A DNA stretch of 64,000 bases from Thermoflexus sp. (GCA_020724465.1 DYGX01000005.1:1-64000); one strand, 5' to 3'. Positions 1 to 8,831 are shown, counted from the stretch's first letter. Translations and numbers: made by a program. The notes: generated by a model not told the origin, from the letters alone.

Positions 1-1
1 G

Positions 2-202
2 CATTCGCGTTCGCCAACTCGACCGTTTCGCCGCTTAAATTGGCGAAGGTATTGTCTTCAGCAGGCGCTGCTGTTTCTGCCGCTGGCGCTGGTCTGGATC
101 TGGGTGTTTTCCGGCGTGGTTTCGCTCTTGAGTGTTCTGGTCTTTCTGGCGGGTTATCTGCTCGCCATTTTGCTGAGTATTCAGATCGCGATCAACGCCT
201 AG
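2..202 (+). CDS. C-terminal end of a membrane protein (partial)
   Basis: The frame open from base 2 to the TAG at 200-202 encodes the last 66 residues of a protein that starts before the window. An Arg-rich stretch is followed by two hydrophobic segments (about visible residues 20-40 and 42-62), rich in Leu, Val, Phe and Trp, and the protein ends in a short Ile/Ala/Asn tail. This fits an inner-membrane protein ending with two membrane helices. No family can be named from this fragment. Downstream is a 326-base gap before an FHA gene on the same strand. Confidence 0.6.
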   Translation, partial: HSRSPTRPFRRLNWRRYCLQQALLFLPLALVWIWVFSGVVSLLSVLVFLAGYLLAILLSIQIAINA

Positions 203-528
203 AGGTTGTTAGAGACCGTCTGAACAGTCTCATTTTCTCATCTCCGCACAGGTGGAGATGGACGAAAGACGCGCTTGTTTGGCCAGATGGGGATTGTTCT
301 TGGCCAGCCTTCTCAAATGCTCTCTTATCCCCTTTGCAGACCGGGATTGTAGAGGCAAGCCGGCGCCAGGTGTAGGAGCCGGGCACGCTCGGCCCGCGAC
401 AAGACCGGCGCTTCCCCGTCAAGCTCACAACACGCTCTCGAGCGCCGGCCCGCTTGGCTTCCGGATCGCGACCCGCCTGCGCTATACTCTCGACAGACGA
501 GAGCAGGTACGGCGACCGGACGGGGACG
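203..528 (+). other. Intergenic stretch with weak hairpin and a -10-like box
   Basis: No convincing gene is visible. A 5-bp hairpin (GAGAC 212-216 with GTCTC 227-231) followed by ATTTT could be a weak terminator for the upstream membrane protein. TATACT at 485-490 is a plausible -10 element for the FHA gene starting at 529; no good -35 is seen at the expected spacing. Confidence 0.4.
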
Positions 529-1221
529 ATGACCGAGCCGCGACAAGGGCTGGCGAAACTCACCTGGCAGGACCCGCAGACGGGTGAGCTGCGCGAATAC
601 GTGCTGGAACGCGGGGCAACCGTGACCATCGGGCGCAGCCCCAACAACCACATCTGCATCCCGGAGCGCCACGTCTCGCGCCAGCACGCGGCGATTCTGG
701 ACCGCGACGGTGTCTTCGTGCTGGTCGATTACCACAGCGCCAACGGCACGTTCGTCAACGAGCAGCCGGTCGCGGGGGCAGTTCCCCTGGCGTCGGGAGA
801 TATGATCCGGCTGTACGTGCCGGTGCTGACCTTCTCCGAAGGCGTAACCGAACGGGAACACGCTCATGCCGCCGCGTCTGGCACGCTGATCCGGGGCCAG
901 GCCGGCGCCTATCCCACGCTGACCATCCGCACCGGTCCGCAGGCCGGGACCGTGATCCCGTTGCTGGCCCCGGTGGTGACCATTGGCCGCGCCACGCGCC
1001 ATGCCGTCTGGGATATCTCGCTGCCCGATCAGGCGGTTTCGCGCCCGCACGCGGAACTGCGGCGCGCCGCGGACGGCTCGTGGACGCTGGCCGATCTGAA
1101 CAGCGCCAACGGCACCTTCGTCAACGGCGCGCCGCTGGACGCGCGCGCTCCGGCTCCCCTTGAAGATGGCGACGCGATCACGCTCGGCCAGACGACGCTG
1201 GTGTTCCAGGCAGGGGTGTGA
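529..1221 (+). CDS. Protein with two FHA domains
   Basis: A 230-residue cytoplasmic protein made almost entirely of two forkhead-associated domains, which bind phosphothreonine peptides. Each carries the canonical pattern: TIGRSPNN..SRQH..SANGTFVN in the first (about residues 34-80) and TIGRA..SRPH..SANGTFVN in the second (about 155-205). There is no kinase or membrane segment, so it is likely an adaptor in Ser/Thr phosphorylation signalling whose partner lies elsewhere. The ATG at 529 is preferred over the in-frame codon at 454 because the protein then starts just before the first FHA fold and lies downstream of TATACT at 485-490. It stands alone, and the next gene converges on it from the other strand. 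Confidence 0.85.
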   Translation: MTEPRQGLAKLTWQDPQTGELREYVLERGATVTIGRSPNNHICIPERHVSRQHAAILDRDGVFVLVDYHSANGTFVNEQPVAGAVPLASGDMIRLYVPVLTFSEGVTEREHAHAAASGTLIRGQAGAYPTLTIRTGPQAGTVIPLLAPVVTIGRATRHAVWDISLPDQAVSRPHAELRRAADGSWTLADLNSANGTFVNGAPLDARAPAPLEDGDAITLGQTTLVFQAGV

Positions 1222-1258
1222 GTCTGATCGGCCCCATTCACGGAAGCGCCAGGCGCGC

Positions 1259-2077
1259 TCACCGTTCCTGCTCGACGAAGCGCACCTCGAACAGCTTGGG
1301 CCACAGCTTGCCGGTAATCAGAAAAACGTCGTTCTCCGCGTCATAGGCGATCCCGTTCAGCACGGCGCCGGCTGCCAGCCCGGCCCGCTCTTGCTCGGTG
1401 AGCAGCCCGCTGGCATCGATCACGCCGACCACCACCCCGTTTGTCTTGTCGATCTGCAAGATGTAATCGGTCTGCCAGACGTTGGCGTACAGGTGATCGC
1501 CCACGCACTCGAGTTCGTTCAGGTTGCCGACCGGCTGCCCCTGCAGCGTCACTGCGCCGCTGAAGATCAGTTCGAACGTCTCCGGGTTGCGCAGGGAGAT
1601 AAACGGCGTGCCGTCCGTCATGTAGAGGATTTTCCCGTCGTAGCACAGACCCCAGCCCTCGCCCTCGTATTCGAAGGTGCCGATCTGCTCGAAGGTCGCG
1701 CGGTCGTACACGAACGCCACGTTTTCTTTCCACGTAAGCTGGATCAGGCGATCGTCCACCAACGCCAGTCCTTCGGCGAAGTATTCCTCGGGCAGCTCGA
1801 TCTGCTGCTGGACTTCGCCGGATTGGGGATCGACCGCGCGCAGCGTTGACTCGCCGTAGCGCCCGGTGCTCTCGTAGAACAGGCCGTCGTGAAGCAACAA
1901 GCCCTGAATCCAGGCGTTGGGGTCGTGGTGGCGCACGGAGATGACCTCGGGCTTCAGGAAGCGCACAGGGCGCGACATCGGGTTTTCGCTCTGCGCGGCG
2001 GCCAGGCCGGGCGCCAGCGCCGCGACAAGCAGCATCGCCAGCGCGAGCAGCGGGAAGGTACGCTTCAACCGGTTCAT
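1259..2077 (-). CDS. Secreted glutamine cyclotransferase-like beta-propeller
   Basis: 272 residues with an N-terminal signal peptide (hydrophobic core about 8-27, AAA-type cleavage site). The mature part matches the plant-type glutaminyl-peptide cyclotransferase family, a five-bladed propeller that cyclises N-terminal Gln to pyroglutamate. The family signatures are visible: WIQGLLLHDGLFYESTGRYG near the start, EGWGLCYDG in the middle, and LNELECVGD..ANVWQTDYI followed by LNGIAYD toward the end. The ATG at 2077 has GAGGAG six bases upstream. It probably acts outside the membrane on secreted proteins. The inositol monophosphatase gene lies 42 bp upstream on the same strand, so the two may be co-transcribed. 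Confidence 0.85.
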   Translation of the reverse strand: MNRLKRTFPLLALAMLLVAALAPGLAAAQSENPMSRPVRFLKPEVISVRHHDPNAWIQGLLLHDGLFYESTGRYGESTLRAVDPQSGEVQQQIELPEEYFAEGLALVDDRLIQLTWKENVAFVYDRATFEQIGTFEYEGEGWGLCYDGKILYMTDGTPFISLRNPETFELIFSGAVTLQGQPVGNLNELECVGDHLYANVWQTDYILQIDKTNGVVVGVIDASGLLTEQERAGLAAGAVLNGIAYDAENDVFLITGKLWPKLFEVRFVEQER

Positions 2078-2119
2078 TTACGACTCCTCACATGGCACTT
2101 GCGGCGATAAACAGATCAC

Positions 2120-2971
2120 CTATTCCACAGGGCGCGGCGCGTCGTCGCCCAGCGTCAGAACGGCGATCATCTGGTCGTGCACGCGGCCGTTGCTGGCGAC
2201 GATCTGGTGCCCCATCAGGGCCTGTTGCGAGCGCGCCCCGCTGTAATCGGTAACCCGCCCGCCCGCCTCTTCGACGAACAGAATCCCGGCCTGCACATCC
2301 CACGGGTTGGGGCCGGATTCCCAATAGCCCTCATAGCGCCCGGCAGCGACGTAGCACAGGTCGAGCGCCGCCGATCCCACACAGCGCACCGCCTGAGCGC
2401 GACGCAGAAAATGGCCGAACTGCGCCGCGTTGTTGTCCGGGTTGGTCCAGCGATCGTAGGGGAAGCCGGTGACCAGCATCGCCCGGCTGAGCGCGCTTTC
2501 GTCCGTGACGCGCAGAGGCCGCCCGTTGAGCGTGGCGCCGTGCCCGCGAATGCCCTTGAACACCTCGTCGCGCAGCGGGTCGTAGACGACGCCGAGCAGC
2601 GGGTTCAGGTCCGGATCGGACAGCGCCAGGCACACGGAGAAGAACGGCATGCGGTGCGCGAAGTTGACCGTGCCATCGAGCGGATCGACGTACCAGTGAT
2701 ACGGCGTGTGGCTGGCGGGCGTGCCATAGCCGCCGCCCTCTTCCCCGACGATGTGGGTGTCGGGGAACGCGTCGCGCAGCGCCCCGACGATGAAGGCTTC
2801 GGTTTCCTTGTCGGCGGCGGTGACGAGATCGATCACGGTGCTTTTGTGGGCGGCCTCGCGGGCGCGCTCGTAATGCTGAAGCAAGATTGCGCCGGCCTGC
2901 CGCGCGATGCTCTCGGCGATGTCCAGCGTAAGGGCGAGGTTCAGTTCTTCGACCTGGTCTGATGCAGCCAT
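2120..2971 (-). CDS. suhB: Inositol monophosphatase family phosphatase
   Basis: 283 residues of the Mg2+-dependent inositol monophosphatase (SuhB/IMPase) superfamily, hydrolysing inositol-1-phosphate or related sugar phosphates. All metal-site motifs are present: DLVTAADKETE near residue 47, GEEGG near 76, DPLDGTVNFAH near 95 and WDVQAGILFVEEAGG near 225. Length matches the family. TATAAT on the minus strand at 3068-3073 gives a likely promoter with a leader of about 90 nt. Substrate preference cannot be told from sequence; histidinol-phosphatase or fructose-bisphosphatase activity is possible in this superfamily. Confidence 0.9.
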   Translation of the reverse strand: MAASDQVEELNLALTLDIAESIARQAGAILLQHYERAREAAHKSTVIDLVTAADKETEAFIVGALRDAFPDTHIVGEEGGGYGTPASHTPYHWYVDPLDGTVNFAHRMPFFSVCLALSDPDLNPLLGVVYDPLRDEVFKGIRGHGATLNGRPLRVTDESALSRAMLVTGFPYDRWTNPDNNAAQFGHFLRRAQAVRCVGSAALDLCYVAAGRYEGYWESGPNPWDVQAGILFVEEAGGRVTDYSGARSQQALMGHQIVASNGRVHDQMIAVLTLGDDAPRPVE

Positions 2972-3067
2972 AAGCGGGTGTTATCCTTTGTTTGCAGAGT
3001 CCCGGCGGCCGCTGCGCCAGAAGGCGCTCTGACGCGGGCCGGACGGCATACGATGCGAATCGGGCGC

Positions 3068-3073
3068 ATTATA
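3068..3073 (-). promoter_or_regulatory. -10 element upstream of the inositol monophosphatase gene
   Basis: Perfect TATAAT read on the minus strand in the gap between two leftward genes, about 97 bases before the ATG at 2971. No consensus -35 hexamer is visible at 16-18 bp. Confidence 0.5.
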
Positions 3074-3105
3074 CCGCGCTGCGCCTGATCGCGAGGGCGC
3101 ACGAC

Positions 3106-3127
3106 AGAGCCGCCCGCGGGCGGCTCT
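3106..3127 (-). terminator. Perfect 22-nt GC-rich palindrome after the NHL gene
   Basis: An 11-base arm (AGAGCCGCCCG) is followed directly by its reverse complement, ending 24 bp beyond the stop codon of the leftward gene at 3151. It can form a strong hairpin but no T-run follows, so termination is possible but not assured. Confidence 0.4.
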
Positions 3128-3150
3128 CGATCAACGGGGCGCGCGGCGGC

Positions 3151-4671
3151 TCAGTCGAAACGCACCCGCACAAGCTGCGCAAAGCTCAGGTTACTGTCGG
3201 CAGCGACCACGTCCCCGTCGCTGAGCACGGCCAGCCCCGGGATCTCGTAGAAGACCCCTGGCTCAAAGGGCGGATGCTCTTCCTGCTGCGTGTCGAACGA
3301 CATCAGATCGAACTGCGACGACCCGAACCGCCCCAGCAGCGTGCCATCCGGCGCGAAGTGATAGATCGCGCCGGTGGCGGGGGCGCTGACGTAGATCGAG
3401 CCGTCCGGCGCAACCGCCAGCGCACCCGGCCCGACGAACAGCACCGACGCGCCCAACCCCTCGCGTAGCAGCGCGCCCTGCGTGTCGAAGACGCGCACGC
3501 CCCCGTCGCCGCTGCTCTCCGCAGCGTAGAGGTAGCCATCCGGTCCAAAGGCGATCGCCGCGCTGTAAAAGTAGTCGGCGCGGCCCAGCTCGAAGGTGCG
3601 CAGTTGCTGGCCGGTGGGGTCGAAGACGACGACCTGCCCGATCTGCTCGTTCTCCGCTGCGCCCGGCGTCGAGATCAGGATGTAGAGGTTCGCATCCGGC
3701 CCGGCGACGATCTGAACGTTGAAGCCGACGGCATACCCGGCGCCGTCCGTGATGGAGAACGCCGCCCGCTGCGTGCCGTCCGGCGCGACCTGCGTCACCG
3801 TCCCCGCGTAATCGATGCCCCACAGCGTGCCGTCGGGCGCGGCGGTGATGTCCGCGAAGTAGTAGGGCGCGTCCGCTCCGCCCAGCAGCCCCTGGTAGGT
3901 GCCGTCCGCGGTGAAAACGTGCACGCCGGCCAGCATATCGAGCACATAGAGCGTGTCGCCCGCGCCGGAAACCACGTCGATGAAGCCGTTGACATTCCCC
4001 GGCTCGAACGCTTCGCCGCTCACCGGCATCTGCTGCTGCCAGACGACGCTGCCGGTTTCCACCGGCGCGGCGAGCGCCTGCGCGCTGAAAGACTCGATCA
4101 CGGCCAGCAGCGTTGGCTCGGCGGCGGCCAGGGTGGCTTCGTCGGCGGCGGCGGCTGCGACCAGGGCCAGCCCGCCCGGCCCCAGATCGACCGCGTAGAG
4201 CGCCTGCGTCAGCCCGAAGGTGGCGCCGCTGGTTTTGACGACAAGCTTATCCCCGGCGCTGATCGCCTGCGGCGCTGAGAAGGTTCCTTCCGTGCCGAGC
4301 AGCGCGATGTAGTCCGCGATCAGCCCTTCGGCGTCTCCGTCCAGGCTGAGGCCCATCAGGGTGAGTTGCTCGGCCAGACCCGCCGGGGGAATCACGGCGA
4401 CGGCGATTTGGCCGGGTTCAAGCTGCGCCGCGGTGTTGAGCGCGTCGAGCGCCGCCTGCGAGTTCGCCAGCGTGATCGTCCCGAACTGCTCGACCACCGC
4501 CCAACCAGCGGGATGCCGGAAGGTCAGCGCGCCGTCGAGCGTGGTATAGGTCTGCGACAGGTCGTCCTGGGCCAGGGCCGGGGCAGACACCGGCGCGGCC
4601 AGCGCCGCCAGCAGAAGCAGCCCGATCAGGCGGAGAGCCGTCTGGCGTGGTGCAGTGTGGCGATGAGTCAT
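3151..4671 (-). CDS. Secreted NHL/beta-propeller protein
   Basis: 506 residues with a signal peptide (hydrophobic about 12-33, ending APALAQ). The first part of the mature protein (about 40-200) is a small domain beginning LTFRHPAGWAVVEQ, resembling the PsbP-like repeats of the secreted protein at 45340-46851. The remainder (about 205-500) is a propeller with NHL-like blades, seen as recurring AxDGxLWGID, GPDGYLYAAES and APDGSIYVSAP elements. It is probably a surface or exported protein with a binding role; no catalytic motif is visible. Confidence 0.75.
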   Translation of the reverse strand: MTHRHTAPRQTALRLIGLLLLAALAAPVSAPALAQDDLSQTYTTLDGALTFRHPAGWAVVEQFGTITLANSQAALDALNTAAQLEPGQIAVAVIPPAGLAEQLTLMGLSLDGDAEGLIADYIALLGTEGTFSAPQAISAGDKLVVKTSGATFGLTQALYAVDLGPGGLALVAAAAADEATLAAAEPTLLAVIESFSAQALAAPVETGSVVWQQQMPVSGEAFEPGNVNGFIDVVSGAGDTLYVLDMLAGVHVFTADGTYQGLLGGADAPYYFADITAAPDGTLWGIDYAGTVTQVAPDGTQRAAFSITDGAGYAVGFNVQIVAGPDANLYILISTPGAAENEQIGQVVVFDPTGQQLRTFELGRADYFYSAAIAFGPDGYLYAAESSGDGGVRVFDTQGALLREGLGASVLFVGPGALAVAPDGSIYVSAPATGAIYHFAPDGTLLGRFGSSQFDLMSFDTQQEEHPPFEPGVFYEIPGLAVLSDGDVVAADSNLSFAQLVRVRFD

Positions 4672-4765
4672 GATCCGTCCTTTGTCCGCTAACTCGTGAT
4701 GTCGGGCGATGACGTGCCCGCCGATAATACCACCGATCGGCGCGTGGCCCGCAAATCGGGCGCGG

Positions 4766-6013
4766 CTAGCGCGCGAAATGGGCCACGCACTGGATGAAGG
4801 CCGTCTGCGGCAACATGTCGACCGGCTGCACGTCGATCAGGCGGTAACCTTTCTGGGCCAGGCGTTTGGCGTCGCGGGCCAGGGTCGCGGGGTCGGCGCT
4901 GATGTAAACCAGCGCGCGCGGACCCACCGCCGCCAGCGCGTCCAGGGCGCGCCCGTCCACGCCCGACGGCGGCGGATCGAGCACCGCCGCGTCGTACTGC
5001 TCCGCGAGCGCCGGAAGCACGGCCTCGACGCTGCCTTCGATCAGATCGACGTTCTCGAAATCGGCCAGGTTTTCGTCGGCGTCGGTCACGGCGGGCGGAT
5101 AGCTCTCGATGGCGGTGACCAGCGAGGCGCGCTCTGCCAGAAAAGCGGTCAGCGTGCCGACTCCCGCGTACAGATCGAGCACCGTCTCGCTGCCGTTCAG
5201 ATTCAGGCGTTCCAATACCAGATCGATCACGCGCTCGATCTGCGGCAGGTTGGCGTGAAAGAAAGCGCCCGCCGTTACCCGGAAGCGCCGCCCACGCACG
5301 CGATAGACGACATGGCTGGAGCCGATCAGGTTGACCGGCTCGTTGTCGCGGAGCAGAAAGTTGATCGACACGGGGCGATCTACCTCAAGCTCGGGTGCCT
5401 CGTCATCACGCGTGCTCAGAACGATCATCGGCGCACCTTCCGAGCTGGCGTGCAGGCGCACGCGCTCAAGCTCCGGGATCTCGTCCAGCGCCAGCTCCTC
5501 GAACAGCTCCATCAGCTCGGGCCGGATGATGTGACACTCCTCGATCGGGATGAGCGTCTGGCCGTCGGTGCCGGGATAGCACAGTCGCCCGGCGTCGTCG
5601 GTGTAGAAGGTGGTGCTCAGGCGATAGCCCCAGGCTTCCGGGCTGGGCACGGTCGGGTGCACGACGGGATTGCGAAAGCCGCCAACGCGCCGGAGCTGGT
5701 CGATGACGACGTCGCGCTTGAAATCGGGTTGTGCCTCGTACGCGATATGCTGGAAGGCGCACCCACCGCAGCGCCCCGGCCCGAAATGCGGGCAGCGCGG
5801 GCGCACGCGCAGCGGCGACGGTGTGAGTAGCGTCACGCCCTGTGCCAGCGCATAGCGCCCGCGGTCGTCTACGATGCGGGCGATGATCCGCTCGCCGGGG
5901 ATGGCGTACGGCACGAAAACAGGGCGTCCCTGGGCGTGCCCCACCGCGCTGCCCCCGTGCGCCATGGCGTCGAGGGTTAGCTCAAAGGTGTCATCGGAGT
6001 GGCGGCGGGACAT
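4766..6013 (-). CDS. RlmD/TrmA-family RNA uridine methyltransferase homologue without catalytic residues
   Basis: 415 residues. A TRAM domain (about 5-65) is followed by a Cys motif CPHFGPGRCGGC plus a later Cys (IPIEECHII), as in 4Fe-4S members, then a SAM-binding fold with DLYAGVGTLT. In active enzymes the nucleophile lies in an SCNP or SCDP motif and the base is a Glu about 35 residues later. Here these read YISADPATLARD (Ala near 373) and TAFIQCVAHF (Gln near 408), so both catalytic residues appear lost. The DPPR motif is DPPPSG. The ATG at 6013 has AAGGAG six bases upstream and is preferred to a more upstream start. It may bind RNA without methylating U, or act differently. Confidence 0.85.
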   Translation of the reverse strand: MSRRHSDDTFELTLDAMAHGGSAVGHAQGRPVFVPYAIPGERIIARIVDDRGRYALAQGVTLLTPSPLRVRPRCPHFGPGRCGGCAFQHIAYEAQPDFKRDVVIDQLRRVGGFRNPVVHPTVPSPEAWGYRLSTTFYTDDAGRLCYPGTDGQTLIPIEECHIIRPELMELFEELALDEIPELERVRLHASSEGAPMIVLSTRDDEAPELEVDRPVSINFLLRDNEPVNLIGSSHVVYRVRGRRFRVTAGAFFHANLPQIERVIDLVLERLNLNGSETVLDLYAGVGTLTAFLAERASLVTAIESYPPAVTDADENLADFENVDLIEGSVEAVLPALAEQYDAAVLDPPPSGVDGRALDALAAVGPRALVYISADPATLARDAKRLAQKGYRLIDVQPVDMLPQTAFIQCVAHFAR

Positions 6014-6057
6014 GGCGGCTCCTTGAACGCTTGGAAATCGGCGGCGAATCCGGCGCG

Positions 6058-6072
6058 AGTATAGCGTATAAT
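6058..6072. promoter_or_regulatory. Overlapping divergent -10 elements
   Basis: TATAAT on the plus strand (6067-6072) and TATACT on the minus strand (6058-6063) sit side by side in the gap between the leftward RlmD-like gene (ATG 6013) and the rightward membrane protein gene. No consensus -35 is seen for either. Mutual occlusion of the two promoters is possible. Confidence 0.5.
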
Positions 6073-6120
6073 CGGACGCAGCGGCGAACCGGTATGCCGG
6101 CGGGATGGACACGCGACAGG

Positions 6121-6666
6121 ATGCGTATGGCAGAGGACAATCAACTGACCGGCGCGCGGCTTTCGGATCACCCGCATCCGCGCCCGGCCCTGCGCCGGGT
6201 GACGGGCTGGCTGATCGCGGGCGGGCTGGCCGGGATCGCTGTTGGAATTGCGGGCCTGCTGGCGCTGGGGATCGGGTACCGCCTGCCGCTGCTGGCGCTG
6301 GCGGCGGTTTTCCTGGCCGGGCTGGCGCCGCCGCTTCTGCTGCTGAGCGCGCTGCATCCGCGCGTCACCGTCTACGAGCGGGGATTATGGCTGCAGCCGC
6401 TGCTGTGGCGCGGAAGCTGGGTTCCGTGGGACGCGCTGGCGGGGATTCACGACCACACCCTGATCCAGCGCACTCGTCGCACCCGCTGGGAGCGTGAGCG
6501 CGAGGGGCGGCTCGTTAGCGTCGAGCATGGGCTGCCGCCAATCTACGCCGTCGTCGGGCGGATGGCGGGCCTGGGCCGCCGCCGCGCCTTCGGGATCGCC
6601 TCGCACAGCCACTGCGATTATCCCGCGCTGCTGGCCGCCATCCGGCGGCACATGCCGCGCCGCTGA
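6121..6666 (+). CDS. Two-helix membrane protein with a PH-like cytoplasmic tail
   Basis: 181 residues. Two membrane helices (about 25-48 and 52-75) are followed by a soluble domain beginning HPRVTVYERGLW and containing WVPWDALAGIHDHT, the arrangement seen in DUF6585-like proteins with a PH-type fold. Function is unknown. ATGs at 6094, 6121 and 6127 are in frame; 6121 lies downstream of TATAAT at 6067-6072 and close to an AGGA sequence, but 6127 is equally possible. It is transcribed divergently from the RlmD-like gene. Confidence 0.7.
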   Translation: MRMAEDNQLTGARLSDHPHPRPALRRVTGWLIAGGLAGIAVGIAGLLALGIGYRLPLLALAAVFLAGLAPPLLLLSALHPRVTVYERGLWLQPLLWRGSWVPWDALAGIHDHTLIQRTRRTRWEREREGRLVSVEHGLPPIYAVVGRMAGLGRRRAFGIASHSHCDYPALLAAIRRHMPRR

Positions 6667-6897
6667 CCGCCCGGGCCGCGCCGGGAAGCGATTGCTTCGC
6701 CGGGCACAGGCCCCTATACCCGCTCGAGCTAACAGAACCCCACACTACATCATAAACCAACTCGGACCATCGAGCGTCTGCGAGGTTGCAGACTAACTCA
6801 CTTGCTAAACCGCCTGGGGGCCATAGATGTTACAAGATCCAAGCATTTCTAATGGAATGTATGATGATAATCTGGGGATTGTTGGGGATGGGACTGT

Positions 6898-7536
6898 CTA
6901 GCGGAAGAGCGCTCGGCTGACCTCGTCGCCGAAGATGGCGATCGCAAAAAACAGCGCGATCAGGATGATGAGCGCGATCCAGAAGAACGCGCTGCTGCCC
7001 GGCTCGACCTGCGCCCGCGCCGCGACGGCTTCTTCCGAGGCCCAACCGTGCACGATCGCGAGATGGTCCGCGATGGCGCTCTTGAGATACGCCGTAAAGC
7101 TGGGAGCGATGCGCTGCCAGGCGCGCTGGCCGGCGAGGTACTGGTACACCGGCGGATCGTGACCCTCGCCGGCGCGCATAAAGTCGAAGGCGTCCTCGCC
7201 GTGCCGCGCGAAGACGATCGCGTCGTCCGGCAGCGGTGTGGACACGCCGCCGGCCCGCAGCATCTGTTCCGCGACGTCGCGCAGCGTGTAGAGGTGCGGC
7301 CCGCACAGGATCTCGGTCTCCGCGAACAGCTCGCCCATCCCGCTGCCCATCGCCAGCAGAAATTCGCGGTAGAGGCGGGGCAACGGGCGCCCGTGGTGCG
7401 CTTCCAGCGCGCGCACCTGATCTTCCGGACAGCCCTGGATCGCGTCTGGCGTGGCGATGTCCTGCTCGATCAGCACCCGCGCGATGGCGGCCATAGCCCC
7501 GCCGGGGGATGCAGGGGGCGGAGAGGGGTCGCTCAT
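6898..7536 (-). CDS. SUKH (SMI1/KNR4) protein with C-terminal membrane anchor
   Basis: 212 residues. After a Pro-rich N-terminus, residues about 30-180 resemble the SMI1/KNR4 (SUKH) fold: LEAHHGRPLPRLYREFLLAMG, then FAETEILCG, DDAIVFARHGEDAFDFM and DPPVYQYL. Many SUKH proteins are immunity proteins in toxin systems and others are housekeeping adaptors. A hydrophobic segment near the C-terminus (about 184-203, WIALIILIALFFAIAIFG) would anchor it by its tail with the SUKH domain inside. The ATG at 7536 overlaps the stop of the upstream glycosyltransferase gene as ATGA, so translation is probably coupled. No toxin gene is adjacent. Confidence 0.7.
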   Translation of the reverse strand: MSDPSPPPASPGGAMAAIARVLIEQDIATPDAIQGCPEDQVRALEAHHGRPLPRLYREFLLAMGSGMGELFAETEILCGPHLYTLRDVAEQMLRAGGVSTPLPDDAIVFARHGEDAFDFMRAGEGHDPPVYQYLAGQRAWQRIAPSFTAYLKSAIADHLAIVHGWASEEAVAARAQVEPGSSAFFWIALIILIALFFAIAIFGDEVSRALFR

Positions 7537-8831
7537 GGGGTGTCGTGCTCGCCTTTGGGCGCGACGGGCGCCGCGTTCTGGCGCCGCGCCGTGTTCACTT
7601 CCCGCTTGCTGCGGCGCACGGTGGGGTCTTCGTGGCCGATCAGCTTTTCGTAGGCGGCGCGCAGCAGAGCGGCGCTGTGCTCCCAGGCGTGCGTGCTGAC
7701 CACCCACTCGCGCCCGGTGCGTCCCAACGCCGCCGCCTGCGCCGGGTCCTCGATCAGGCTAACGATCGCGTCGGCGAAGCTCTCGGCCGTGTCGCGCAGC
7801 AGTAGATGCTGGCCGTCCACCGCGTGCAGCCCTTCCGCGCCGATCGTGGTGCTGATCACGGGGCAGCCGCAGGCGAGCGCTTCCAGCAGCTTGAAGCGCG
7901 TGCCGCTGCCGCTGCGCAGCGGGCAGACGAACATGGTAGCGCGCTGCAAATAGGGCCGCGTGTCGTCTACCATTCCTGTCAGCGTGACACCGGGGATGGA
8001 CTCCTGCAGGGCGCGCATCTCCGGCGTGGGATCCTTGCCCACCACCACGAACTGAAAGTCCGGGTAGCGGCGGCGCACCAGGGGCAGGATCTCCTGCGCG
8101 AAATAGAGCACGGCGTCGGCATTGGGGAAGTACTTGTAGTCGCCCAGAAAGAGCGCGGTCTGTGGCTCGCGCTCGACGGCGGGATCGATGTTGAAATAGC
8201 GCACGTCAACGCCGTTGGGCGTGGGCACCGTCAGCACGCCCGGCGTGGCGCGCCGGATCGCCGCCGCGTCCACATTCGACATCGTGCCCACCACGGTCGC
8301 TTCGGACCAGGCGCGCGGCTCCCAGACGCGCATCTTCAGCGCTTCCAGCGCGATGGCCGGGCGCGTGTACCAGGGTTGGGCCACGCGGGCGTGGCGCCCC
8401 CAGGCGACGTACTCGATGGCCGGTTCGGAGAGCAGCACCGGCACGTCCGGCTGCGCGGGCAGGTTGGGCAGCATATAGAACGATTCGACATGGATCAGGT
8501 CGATGCGGCGCTCGGCCAGCACCTGGGCGACGGCGGCTTCCATCGCCGGGGTGTGATAGAGGCGCATGGTGATCGGCTTGAGCGAGGTCAGGCTGAGCAG
8601 CGCGGCGCGAAGCGTGCTGGGGCTGGGCGCACGCGGGACGACGATCAGGTCGCACCACGCGTCCAGCGGCGTCAGATCGAAAGCCGTTTCTTCGGGGCGC
8701 CCAAAACAGACGAGGGTGATGGCGTAGTGCTCGCTCAGATGCTGGATCAGATTGTAGGTGCGGCTGCGCCCGCCGCTGGTGGGCGGGTACGGCACATAGG
8801 GTGTCAGCATCAAAACGTGCGGTTTGGACAT
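7533..8831 (-). CDS. GT4-type glycosyltransferase
   Basis: 432 residues with the two-Rossmann GT-B layout. The N-terminal domain begins HVLMLTPYVPYPPTSGGRSR, typical of GT4 glycosyltransferases, and the C-terminal nucleotide-sugar domain has FLGDYKYFPNADAVLYF, PLRSGSGTRFKLLEALACG and the E of GAEGL. Such enzymes transfer sugars from NDP-sugars in polysaccharide or glycolipid synthesis. The ATG at 8831 has AAGGAA seven bases upstream and begins exactly at the fold, so the more upstream frame is not used. A short Arg/Lys-rich C-terminal tail precedes the ATGA overlap with the SUKH gene. Donor and acceptor are unknown. Confidence 0.87.
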   Translation of the reverse strand: MSKPHVLMLTPYVPYPPTSGGRSRTYNLIQHLSEHYAITLVCFGRPEETAFDLTPLDAWCDLIVVPRAPSPSTLRAALLSLTSLKPITMRLYHTPAMEAAVAQVLAERRIDLIHVESFYMLPNLPAQPDVPVLLSEPAIEYVAWGRHARVAQPWYTRPAIALEALKMRVWEPRAWSEATVVGTMSNVDAAAIRRATPGVLTVPTPNGVDVRYFNIDPAVEREPQTALFLGDYKYFPNADAVLYFAQEILPLVRRRYPDFQFVVVGKDPTPEMRALQESIPGVTLTGMVDDTRPYLQRATMFVCPLRSGSGTRFKLLEALACGCPVISTTIGAEGLHAVDGQHLLLRDTAESFADAIVSLIEDPAQAAALGRTGREWVVSTHAWEHSAALLRAAYEKLIGHEDPTVRRSKREVNTARRQNAAPVAPKGEHDTP

